Shown here piece after piece: positions 1 through 10,271 of a stretch of DNA of 64,000 bases. The translations under genes and the position numbers were made by a program. Positions within the stretch are counted from its first letter, which is position 1; the number at the start of each line of letters is the position of its first letter. The notes below the pieces were generated by a model that had not been told where the DNA came from, ran no database searches, and saw nothing but the letters and a program-made list of their open reading frames with translations. This DNA comes from Cymodocea nodosa. Taxonomy: Eukaryota > Streptophyta > Magnoliopsida > Alismatales > Cymodoceaceae. The stretch spans positions 12,634,501 through 12,698,500 of the forward strand of contig CM072345.1 in NCBI GenBank assembly GCA_036874045.1, written 5' to 3'.

Positions 1-2
1 GG

Positions 3-209
3 AGAAAACAGAGCGCAATTGCTATTGATGTGGTGGTCATCTGTCCCATCTTACTTGAAGAGGCGGACAAAAAGAAGGGTGGATCCAAGGACGTTCTGAA
101 CCAAGTGTTGCACTTTTCCACGTGGAGGCTTTTGCTCGGTTCGTCCCTGAGGAAAGTGGCAAAACGAGAGAAAAAGAGCTTGGACCACCGGCGACGGACC
201 TGGAGGTGA
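3..209 (+). other. Possible 3' end of an unrecognised gene, open at the window edge
   Basis: The third forward frame is open from the first bases to a TGA at about 207-209, giving roughly 68 codons with a basic, Lys/Arg-rich tail (ends near RRRTWR). I do not recognise a family. An open frame of this size can occur by chance and the opposite strand is also open over part of it, so this is only a candidate last exon. The sequence to the left of the window would decide. Confidence 0.15.
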
Positions 210-232
210 ATTTGCAAATGGTTTGCCTCAAG

Positions 233-1680
233 TTTTTTTTTCTTCTTTCTTCAGCTGGTTACGAAAGAATGACGTGTGTTCGATATTCGAATCATGCTTC
301 TTATCGACATAGATAGGACGTAAAAAGAAAAAAATATAATTTATGACGATGTAAAATAAACAATTTGTATACCTTAAATTTTCCGTAGGTAGGACGTAAC
401 GGATGACAAGTAAATGTCTTGTTAACGGTAACAAAATACTAGAGTACAAGGTCAAATATGCTCCAGTTTTAAAACCCATACCGGGAAAAAAGAGACAAAA
501 ACAAAAAATTAAATTTACCTCTTCTTGCATCACATGAGTCTAATTTGCTCTAGCCAGGTTTTTTCTAAGAGAGAAGACATTATGGTGAAGGACACATTCT
601 TGGCAGCATCATAACTCGGCTATTAGAAAAATTGTAGTGTTAAAATTATCAAAGAATATCGAACTGATGATATTCGCAGAAATACCATAAAAGCATAATT
701 ATTTCTAAATGACCAATAGTCCAAAAGAAAAGCCGAAATTATAAAATCTAATCCTACAACAAGAGGAGAGTAAAATAAACCATTTAAATTGAGATTTCAG
801 GTGAGGATGTCGGGCCTATCGACCAGCCTAAATGAAGCAAAAATGATGGGTATAGATTTTAAGCAACCAAACATTTCCAAAAGTTTAGATAAAGATTTAT
901 TACCAGGCGAATGTCTAGAACCTTTGCCGCTTACAAAATTGACCTTAATAATTTCGATTTATTGGAACCTTGCAAAAAATTCTAAACAAGTTTCTTTTAA
1001 AGGATATCAGAAACAAAATTTAAGATTTAAAAGATCAAATCCGCCAAATCTTTAAGTCTGCAAATGTTCCATCCTTATCCGAGGAAGCTCCTCCAAGGAT
1101 AACAAGTACATGTCCATCATCCATTTGTAGACCTGGACCTGATCGTCCATCCTTATCCGAGCGAGGATGCGAATTCGACGATGAGCATGATATGAACCAC
1201 GGAGTCAACCAGTTCATCCGTCCACGCAACAAAAGTGATCGCAGATCACATGTACCAAAATCCACTTATTTAAAATAATTTATTCATATACAGACGTCAG
1301 CGTCTCTTTAATAAATCAACGATGAGTTTGTCCACCGCCAAAAAAGTTGGGGGTATTTATTCTTTCGACTTGCTTTTACGAAAAATTGCTGAATTTTACG
1401 AACCGGTGATTTTCCACTTTAAAAAAAAAGTAGACTTACGAATAAATAAAAAACGGGAACGCGCACGAGGCGGTGGATCTTGGGTATCGATGAGTCAGAA
1501 CGCGACGGGACGCTCGAACTAAATAAAATACATGCGTAAGAATCGAATCGTCGGAGTCCGATCCTTCAAAAAGGTAAATCTAGGGCACGATACATTTGTC
1601 GGTATAACATTCTCGACGAAATAGAAGTAGAGGTGCCAATGAGTCAAGTCAAGTCGGCCTAACTTAAAAAGTAGTAGTCT
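233..1680. other. AT-rich intergenic DNA, no gene seen
   Basis: Short, composition-driven open frames only. I see no splice-framed coding stretch and no recognised repeat. Confidence 0.6.
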
Positions 1681-4600
1681 GTTGGGCTACTGATTGGGTC
1701 AGGTCGGGTCAAAATTTTTTTTTGTGACAATCCAGTCTGGTCTAAAATTATTTCGAAGCAGTTTAACTTGGTCTAAAATATTTTTAGAATAGTTTGACCT
1801 AACCTGTAGCTCAAATAGGTGACTGTGAGTTGGCTTACTAAATTTTATATTTTATGTTTTTTTTTATTTTTACGTCAATCTCATCAATTTTTTTTTTCTT
1901 TAATCAGATCGAAGTTCAACTTCGATTCAACCAAAGTTTTTATATTTTATGTTTTTTTTTTTTTTTTACATCAGTCTCATCGAAACTCATCTTCAATCTA
2001 ACCGATAGAAGTTTTTTTTTTATTTGATCAAATTAAAGCTTAACTTTATTTTAATTAAAGTTTTTTATTTTTTTTAGTCATGGTATCTTACTTTCAGTTA
2101 GACTGTCATTTTTTATTTTTTCCTTCGGTCAAACTATGTCTCACCTTTGGTTATATCGATGTTTTCTTTTTATGTTTTTTATTTTTAGTTTTTCATCGAT
2201 TTGGTTGTTTGACTATTTTTTTTTTTTTCTTTGATATGTGTAACTGAAAGTTTTTTATTTTTTATTTCGATCAAATTGAAGTTTAAGTTAAACCTCAATT
2301 TGATCGAAGTTTTTTATTTTTTTATTAATTTTTTGATCAAATCATATATTGACTTCAGTTAGACTGATGTTTTTTATTTTTTCATCGATCTAACCGTTTG
2401 AGCAATTTTTTTATTTTTTCACCTGTCTGATCATTTTTTATTTATTTGATTTTAAATTAAAATAAAAAAATTACAACATTATTCAATAATCAATTTATCA
2501 TTAAACACATTATTTTATTTATAAATATATGAACATCAAACATAAGTCATTATTCATTCATCACATTAATATCAATATTAAGACATCATCAACGGACTAT
2601 TCATAATTCATCAATCATCATCCATCAAACACATTTAAATACAAGTCATAAAGTTAAAATAATTATTTTATTTTTGAATTTAAATTAAAAATTACATTAT
2701 TTTTGTAATTACATCAAATATATTTACATTTAATGTATATAATTATATTTAAATTAACAAATTCATCAATAAAATTATCTTTTTGTTGCTGTCCACAAAT
2801 ACAAGCAAGTTCTCAATCTTTAACATACATTAATGCTTCTAAAATATTAATTTTTAATCTTACTCTTCTATCATCTAATATATTACCACTAATACTAAAT
2901 TTTTGTTCACATACTACTAAAGAAGTTGAAATTGTTAGTAAATCTCTAGCCATTAATGATCAAATAGGAAATGTACATTTTTGTGTTTTCCATCAATTTA
3001 TTATATCAAAATTTAGAAAATCAATATTATCTCTTATTAAATAGCTATGATTAGTATTATTAAAATTATTTAATTCTTTCCTATTTATTACATTAAAATC
3101 ACTATATTCATCATTAAATAAACTATAATCAATTATTGATGATGATGACGATAGTTGTGAAAAATAAGACATTTTGTGTTTGTTGTTGTGTTCTATATTT
3201 TATGACACACATATAAAACATATTATTTAAACTTTATTCTACATTTTTAATTGTTACATTAAGTTCTATGTTTAAACAAGTTTGTATTACATTTATTAAT
3301 TTTTTCACAACTTTTACTTTAGTTCTAAGATCTAAACAAGCACTTAATATATATAAGAGAGGTATCTTATTCCAATATTTTAAAAATTTCTCTTTCATTT
3401 TTAAAACTATAGGTGCAAAAAATAGATAATTACTATAATTATTAAAAACTCTTGCAATATTATATAAGTGGTGGATTGCATAAATAGATGTACAATAATA
3501 TATTCCTGATAAATGTTTTGTTGCATTATAAAATGGTTTTAAAAATTCAATAAAATAATTAGTTATTGCAAAATCATTTTCATCTAGTGATGTTGTACTA
3601 TCATCTATTCTACCATTATAATATGTTTTTATAGCTTATTTACAAGGTAAACAATTATTTAACATTAAATATAATGAATTCCACCTATGAGAGACATCCA
3701 TTGTAAATGTTTTACGTGGTAATTCAAATGAATCATATATATGATTAAATTATTGTTGTCATCTACCACTACATAAAATGTAACCTAATGTAGTTTTAAT
3801 ATTTTCTAGAAAATGTTTTAATTCTTCAACACCTACTTGAACTATAAGATTAATTATATGACATATACATCTTTTGTGAAATAAATCAAAACCATTTGGT
3901 GAAGTTAATCTACTTTTAAATATAGGGATAGTTGCATTATTACTAGATGCATTATCAAATGTAATATTAGCTACTTTTTCTTTAATTCCATAAAATTTAA
4001 AAATTTTCATAATAGTAGAAAAAATATTTTGAACATTATGTGGATGATTTATTCTTCTAAATTCTATTATTATTTTTTTGTAAAACTCAATTATCATCAA
4101 TAAAATATGTAGTAACAGTAATATATCCTACTTTACTTCTACCCTCCCAAATATTAGATGTGCATGCTATAAATGTGTTAATAGAACCTATTATATTAAT
4201 TAATTCCATTCTAAGTTTATTATAAAGTTCAATAATATATTGCCTAGTTGTATTTTTAGAAACTTTTTTAAATTGTGGATAATAAGCTTATGAAATATAT
4301 TTTAAAAATGTTGACTATCACCAAAATTAATAGATAAATTTTGAACATCAATAAATTTAGCATGTAATTCTCTAACATTACTAGGAATATAATGTCATTA
4401 TGTTATATTATCTTTAGTGTTAAACTTAAGTTATGCTTGAATCATTTTATTTTTTTCAATATTTTTAGATGAACGACTAGCTATATGTCTAGATAAATGA
4501 CTTGTATCACCTGAAGCTTTACATGAAAAGTTTGCATTGCAAATGTTGTAGTAAGCTTTCTCCATCATAATATCATCTCTTAGTTCTTTCATCTTTATTG

Positions 4601-5315
4601 TAAATTTTAATCATAAATTTGACATTCTTCTTAATTTAGCAACAGTAGTTAAAGTCGATGCTTCACCTTCTTCTATAGTTTGAGCTTGAGAGTACTATTG
4701 TTCCTGCTCAAAATTGTCGTTAATATCAATAGCATTATTAAAGATGAAGTCGTTGAAATTGTGTACCATTTTTGTAAAGAATTTGACTCTGAGAGTTGAA
4801 GAAAGTTGAAGCTTAAAAGATGATATTTGTATTTTGTGAAAGAAAGAGATAAAATTGAATGAGTATGAATTGTGAAAAAAATTTTAATATTCTTTTCTAT
4901 TTATAGATTTTTTCATTACCATTCTTCTCTCCCTTTCATCATTTCTCTTTTTCTTTTTTCTTTTTTTTATCGTTGATTTCAATGTTTGTTTTTTACGAAT
5001 ATTATTTAAACTTTTCTTTTTAAACAAACGTTATTAACGAATGTTGAAATAACGTTTGGACTTTTTTTTTTATTGTTATTTCAATGCTTACTTTTTTTAT
5101 GAACATTGAAAATAATATTCGTAATATTCATTTTTAAGTTTTAACCTAATACAAGTTGAGCCTGAATTGAGCTTTAGGTTAGCTCAATCCGATCCAAATT
5201 AACCTGTAGGTTAACTTGATGTGATCTAAATCAACTTACAGGTTGACTTTCTAATATATTATAACCTAATCTGATATAATTTTTTAAATTAGATCGAACC
5301 AGACTAGCCCATAAC
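1681..5315 (-). mobile_element. Degenerate hAT-family DNA transposon, about 3.6 kb
   Basis: The span surrounds a broken hAT transposase read on the minus strand. The two outer edges look like decayed inverted ends: TGGGCTA near 1683 on the left, and its near-complement TAGCCC near 5306 on the right, each followed inward by GGTC/GGTT-rich sequence. Between 1800 and 2480 lie many irregular copies of T-tract plus 'tcgatcaaa/ttgaagtt' motifs, the kind of subterminal repetition seen in hAT elements. Exact ends and the 8-bp target duplication expected for hAT could not be fixed by eye. Confidence 0.55.
2750..4770 (-). pseudogene. Broken hAT transposase (BED finger, catalytic core, dimerisation region)
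   Basis: On the minus strand the recognisable parts occur in the right order. There is a start-like region near 4770 and a BED-type zinc finger near 4450-4560, with paired Cys followed by TSHLSRHI. A core block at 3759-4100 contains the Asp-containing ITFDNASSN motif, then a CHIINL motif as in RICESLEEPER-type transposases. The C-terminal hAT dimerisation block is near 2800-2960 (FSISGNILDDRR). Stops and frame changes separate the blocks, the first only about 24 codons after the start, so no functional transposase is made. Family assignment is firm; the exact limits are approximate. Confidence 0.75.
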
Positions 5316-5430
5316 GGTCACCAGAGGCAAGTGCCACTAGTGAAATGTAAGTGTCAAGTGGTGCCTTTGCATCAATAATAATTAGCAATCACTCACTCCC
5401 CATGCAGAGCATCCTGGTTTGCCACTTGCA

Positions 5431-5450
5431 CCCCCCCCCCCCCCCCCCCC
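5431..5450. repeat. Poly-C tract, 20 bases
   Basis: An uninterrupted run of C. It is likely length-variable and could also be a local assembly uncertainty. Confidence 0.9.
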
Positions 5451-5974
5451 TCCTCGGTGCGCTCGGATTCCCGGCCCAGCCTAGCGCCCACTCCTACGCC
5501 TAGGTCGGCCCATGGGACTGGGCTTATGGCCAGGTTCTCCGAAGAGAGATGGTTGTTATTCGTTTTCCTTAAAAAAAAGCAAAAGAAAAAGATGAATTTC
5601 ATACGAGAACAACTTGTTGCCCATGTTCTAGCACCAATAAGAATTCATGGTCTATTAACGCACAGCTCTAGCACCAATGGCGTTGGAGTTGAACTGTGCA
5701 TTAACAAACGAAACGAAGCCCTAGAGTTGCCGTGCTAATTACTATTAAGTTGATGAATATTTCTGGAGTGCAGTGAGCGCTGCGTTTGCTCTACTCCACA
5801 AAGGATCGATCGGTCTGAAGAAATATAGTTAGCCCTATGAATAATGTCTGTTTGTCTTTCTTGAAAGGAAAATAAGATTGGTTCAGACGAGGTCACAGGC
5901 TTCTTTCTCCCCTCCATAGTCGAGGTTTTTAAAAAACTCTGTTTATCCACCATCATCCTTAAGAAAACTTGTTG

Positions 5975-6006
5975 AAGGAAGGAAGGAAGGAAGGAAGGAA
6001 GGAAGG
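5975..6006. repeat. (GGAA)n microsatellite
   Basis: About eight GGAA units in a row with no interruption. Confidence 0.9.
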
Positions 6007-6734
6007 ACTTGTGGTGGCGATTGTACCGAAAAGATCAACAGCGTGTAGAAGACAATATGAAAAGATGCAAGGCAACTTGTAATATTAATCGGACGACAAG
6101 ACAATGAGTAGGGGAAGAAGGTGAGGGAGAAGATGCACACGGTCAGCAAAGAAGCATCGAAAAAGATCGACACGATTGAGCTGGGAAACCGACAACAAGA
6201 GAAGATCGAGGGCTAGTTGAGGGAGGTTGTTTCTAAGGCGATGATCGATATTTTATCATCCTCATGTTAAAAGTTAATTATTATTAAAGGTCATTCATTA
6301 CTTGAGACATGAAGATGAGAAGTTTCTTGTGTTGTCATATTATTATTTTTTATATAAAAGATATTTTGGAACTTTCGTATCCACCTCATTCACCGTAGAG
6401 TTAGTTAGTTAGCAAACGTCGTCACTCCTTGCTTTCTTGTGTCCAATCCATAGAAAACTAATTCGAGTATATAAAATGCAGCTCTGCTCACATGGATTGG
6501 AGCTGCCCTCCACAGATAAACAAGGTCAAAGAAATTACAACAGAACATGAGTTGGTAGCGTATTCTAGTTGTCTCACACCAACACCATTTACGAATTAAA
6601 TACATCTATAATAAAATAACAAATGATTAACGAGCAGAGGACTTCATCATATGAACAGACAGACAAAGGCGCATGATATAATAATACACGATGCAATATG
6701 ATTAGAAGAGTCTAAGACGTTTAATTTTTTCGCG

Positions 6735-6780
6735 GAGCAGATTGGTTGGTCTTTGCTAATTAATCAGCATCAATCTGCTC
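6735..6780. repeat. Short hairpin-forming inverted repeat
   Basis: GAGCAGATTG at 6735 is perfectly complementary to CAATCTGCTC at 6771-6780. Inside the loop, TGCTAATTAATCAGCA can also pair with itself. The stem is too short to propose a microRNA precursor. Confidence 0.5.
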
Positions 6781-7025
6781 ATCTCACACCAGTTGATGGA
6801 TAACTACGAAGGAGAACGATCATATATGGGTTGCCAGTTTTGGCCTATGCCGCACCAGCCATATATATATGTATACGCCGTGTCGATGTTTTAATCTTTC
6901 CTTGTGTTATCGAAGGAAAAGGCCAACACGGCACGTCGGCACATCGTTTGGACGTGAGAAACCGATACGGCCCGACGGAATTCGTCGTCGACGATTGTTG
7001 CGTTGTCCGACACCGATGGCCGCTT

Positions 7026-7128
7026 GTGGCACGTGAATCTCGCGGCGGTGTCGAGGAATCATCATCTTGCTCGCACGAGAAGAACGGCTCGTTTGTTCCC
7101 AGCCGCAGGTTCGAGTCCGGGGTACCAC
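7026..7128 (+). other. tRNA-like patch, possibly the head of a SINE
   Basis: GGTTCGAGTCC at about 7109-7119 matches the B-box/T-loop consensus of tRNA genes. GTGGCAC at 7026 can pair 6 of 7 bases with GTACCAC at 7122-7128, which is followed by CA. The span of 103 bases is too long for an ordinary intronless tRNA, the T-stem pairs poorly and the A box is weak. A decayed tRNA gene or tRNA-derived SINE is more likely than a working tRNA. Confidence 0.25.
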
Positions 7129-7698
7129 CAGAGAAAGAAAAAAGAAGAAGAAGTGAGAGAGAAAAACGGTTCTCATTCCATCCTTATAATAGTTGGACTA
7201 CGTCTACCTGTCTTTGTTTCGGATTATACGAATTATACTCATTGTAAGAGGGTATCTATCGTTACTATAATTAACTTAGATGAGATATTGTAACAGTAGA
7301 TTGATATAAGAGAAGAGTAAAATTCCATAACCTACCCAGTGAACGACTGAAATTTTGATTATTGATATCATAAATAATCTTTCAGAAAACTTATTTTTAA
7401 TTAAATCGATTGCACATACAATTTCATGACCTTTCCTCCTATAATTAAATTATTCGATACAAATTAAGAACGACGTATACTTTTCAAACGGGCCATGCTT
7501 TCTACGTCCTCGTCACCTCGAAGTTCCTTCTTAATTAAGACGTGCTCTAATATAACGTAATTTGACGTCGTTAATAACAACATTAGTGATGTCAAGACTT
7601 ATATTTTGGATGGTACTCGATCCTAAATATATATGTTAGGTGAAGAGATAAAATAATACCTCGAGAACAACTCAAAATATTGATGGAGAAAAGATTTA

Positions 7699-8377
7699 AG
7701 AGGTGTTTATACGTTCAGAAAAAATAAATAAATAACGAAATATTATAAAAAATGATAGAAAAAAAATTAATAGAAAGTTAGTAGAAAATTAAATTATTTG
7801 TTAATAAAATAGAAAATGATGAAAAAATATAGAATGTAAAATATATATGTTTATTTATAAAATAAAAATTATTGAAATTGATAAATTAAATATTTTTTAT
7901 ATTTTTCTATAAAATAGAGAATACAAAAATTTATCATAAATAATATAAGATAGAATCATTTGTGACAATAGTTATAATATAAAATATATTTTACATATTT
8001 TTATTATTTCACATATATTTCGTAATATCAATTCTTATCCATTAAAAATAAATAATTTTTATATTAAAATTACAAGTTACTTATATATTTTACATACTTT
8101 TATTGTTTCACATATATCTCGTAATATCAATTCTTATCCATTAAAAATAAATAATTTTTATATTAAAATTACAAGTTACTTATATATTTTGTGATAATTT
8201 ATCTTTTCATTTTTTGTTGATTTCGAATATCAGAAAATGACATATTTTTTTTTGTCTTATATGCTGAAAGGAAATGACAAAATCTCTTAAAAACTCATTT
8301 TATACATAAATACATAGAAAATGATAAAAAAAAATTAATATTTTCTGTCATTTTTTAAATACACAAGTACTCTTTTA
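7699..8377. mobile_element. Small AT-rich inverted-end element, non-autonomous
   Basis: The left edge reads GAGGTGTTTATACG... . The right edge, read on the other strand, begins GAGTACTTGTGTATT; both then run into AAATGA/GAAAATATT-type sequence. The GAGGTGTTTAT motif also occurs in the element at 49.3-50.3 kb, so this may be a shorter, AT-only member of that family. There is no coding capacity. Ends are approximate. Confidence 0.4.
7986..8190. repeat. 99-bp tandem duplication, two copies
   Basis: The block holding CGTAATATCAATTCTTATCC at 8021 recurs 99 bases later at 8120, with only a few mismatches along the unit. It lies inside the AT-rich element. Confidence 0.85.
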
Positions 8378-9330
8378 TTATGCAGTAAATAACATCCTAT
8401 TAATTAGCTAACGTATGTACTAATATAAAAGAACCACCGAAAGATCGATGTTGAGTATGATTAGGCGTCCAACAACAAAAAGCTGACGGGAGATAAATTA
8501 AGAAGAGACGACGGTGGTTGGAGACGTCATCAGGTTGTGAAATAGGACATTATTGGAACATATAATTGCACTACCCAGCTGATCTGGGATCATATATAAT
8601 TAATCAAATCAAACCACCACCCATGGTATCCGCAAATTATCGCTGCTTTGATTGTCAAATTTACATGCACAAGCAAAATCACCTCACCAAAATATCTCAG
8701 CCCTTGGTCTTTGCACGTTGAGAAAAACGGACGTCCAACGTGAGAGGAGTGTCAATTTCAATGGATAGCGAATATAAATAATCACGAACAAAGAAGCGTG
8801 CGAGATTGTACATCTTTAATCACGAGTTTCAGATAAAATGAAATTTTAGACCAAATGAATGTAAACATCGGACAAATGTAAGAGTGTATCTTCCGATAAA
8901 GTAATCAAAGATGATAGATTATTTATCTCTCTATTATTATTATTTTTTTAAAATACAAAGGGCATGTTCGTTTACCGTCCTTAGATTGGTTTTTCTTAGA
9001 GAAATTATTTTTTTTACTACATTCGTGCAAAGAAAAAAGGTTCTAGTTTGCTTAGATTTTTTTTGTCATCGAAATTTAAATCAGGACAAAAATGTGGGAC
9101 CACAGAATTCCTTCTTCTTCTTTTTCTGGTAATAATCGCAGAATTCTGGATGGTGCAATTTTTTGCCCGGACTTCGTTTTTTAAGTAAAAAGCTCGTTCA
9201 TCCACGGAAACATTAAAATCGGGTCCGAAAAGCCGAGAGCGGTGCGGAGCCTGCACGCCCGCCATTCGTCGGCTTTTCCTACACGTAAGTGGATCGTGGC
9301 TTTGACACGTCACACCTGGAATATCGTTCA

Positions 9331-9349
9331 CTCTCTCTCTCTCTCTCTC
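9331..9349. repeat. (CT)n microsatellite
   Basis: About nine CT units. Confidence 0.85.
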
Positions 9350-9844
9350 GATTTTTTCGACGTAACAAAGTTGAACGTATTTAAACGATAGTTGTATTAA
9401 AACTTGAGAAGTTCTGGTGTTGTAACCATAATAAAAGAAAAGAAAAACAGGATACCGGTTTTTTTAAACTATAGTGTTTTTAATTAATTTTAAATCTAAC
9501 GCAGTTACCCTTTTTTATTTTCAGAATAAGGGTGAAAGACTTAAATGATGCGGTTGAACTTGTGTACTCGGATTCTTTTTATTTATTATTTTTTTAAATT
9601 GGTGAGGCATCGCTCTCGGGTAAATGACGCTTTTATTTAGCAATTTAGATAATTGATTTGATTTTATCGTTTATATTTATTGTCTGTGATTCACTTGCAA
9701 TAAATAAGGCCGTCGTTTTAAATGCATGGGGGTATATATGTCAAAATACCACGAACCGTGTGAAATTACGCTAATCACTACTGAATGATTGCGTCCAACT
9801 CTAACGCTAGGGGGCCGGTTTCGTCTTTTTGCAGCAACCTTCGC

Positions 9845-9851
9845 TATAAAA
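9845..9851 (+). promoter_or_regulatory. TATA box of the polyamine oxidase gene
   Basis: TATAAAA stands about 430 bases ahead of the inferred start codon at 10272. The leader that would begin near 9875-9885 is otherwise free of introns that I can see. The call rests on the motif and its position only. Confidence 0.5.
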
Positions 9852-10029
9852 TGACCCACAGTAACCTTTGCCCATTCTTTCATCCACGGAGGCGGGGGAA
9901 GAAGCAAGTAAGGCGGATACGGAAAGCAATTTGTCTTCGATTTCTATTCCCCGATCGTTCTCGCCTCCGATCGATCTTGTTGTTCCGATCTCCAAGTGAT
10001 ATTGCCGGTTTGAGATCGTTTCCAGGGCT

Positions 10030-10167
10030 ATGAACTGGTTCGATAAGCTACGTTGCCAGTCGAACTCGACCCACTTCCTCGACGGGCTCATGATCTTCAT
10101 ACTTTACCACTCGTTCTTGATTCCTATACGTTCCAGTAATCTCTGTTCGTTCAGTATTAGGCGTTAG
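10030..10167 (+). CDS. Upstream ORF (45 codons) in the polyamine oxidase leader
   Basis: The first ATG after the predicted transcription start opens a 45-residue frame beginning MNWFDKLRCQ and ending at a TAG at 10165-10167. That stop is 104 bases before the main start codon, and the second ATG inside the leader (10090) is in the same frame. A ribosome scanning the leader would meet this ORF first. An upstream ORF controlling translation has been reported for Arabidopsis PAO2, so a regulatory role is plausible. I have not verified any peptide similarity to that ORF. It remains possible that a leader intron removes it. Confidence 0.45.
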   Translation: MNWFDKLRCQSNSTHFLDGLMIFILYHSFLIPIRSSNLCSFSIRR

Positions 10168-10271
10168 GGAATTTCATTCGATTTCATTTTTTCCCCTTTC
10201 TTGGCACGATCGATCTCTTTCCTTTTGGTCGGGCTTTTTTCCTTCGTGCTTTGGTGATCGGTGTGTGCGCA

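Larger units (their letters stand above)
5316..7025. other. Intergenic DNA with simple repeats
   Basis: It contains a 20-base C tract (5431-5450), a GGAA tetranucleotide array (about 5975-6006) and a perfect 10-bp inverted repeat (6735-6780). The open frames here are short and show no recognisable protein. Confidence 0.55.
7290..9840. other. AT-rich intergenic DNA upstream of the polyamine oxidase
   Basis: It contains the small AT-rich element (about 7699-8377), its internal 99-bp duplication and a CT microsatellite (9331-9349). No protein-coding stretch was recognised. Confidence 0.55.
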
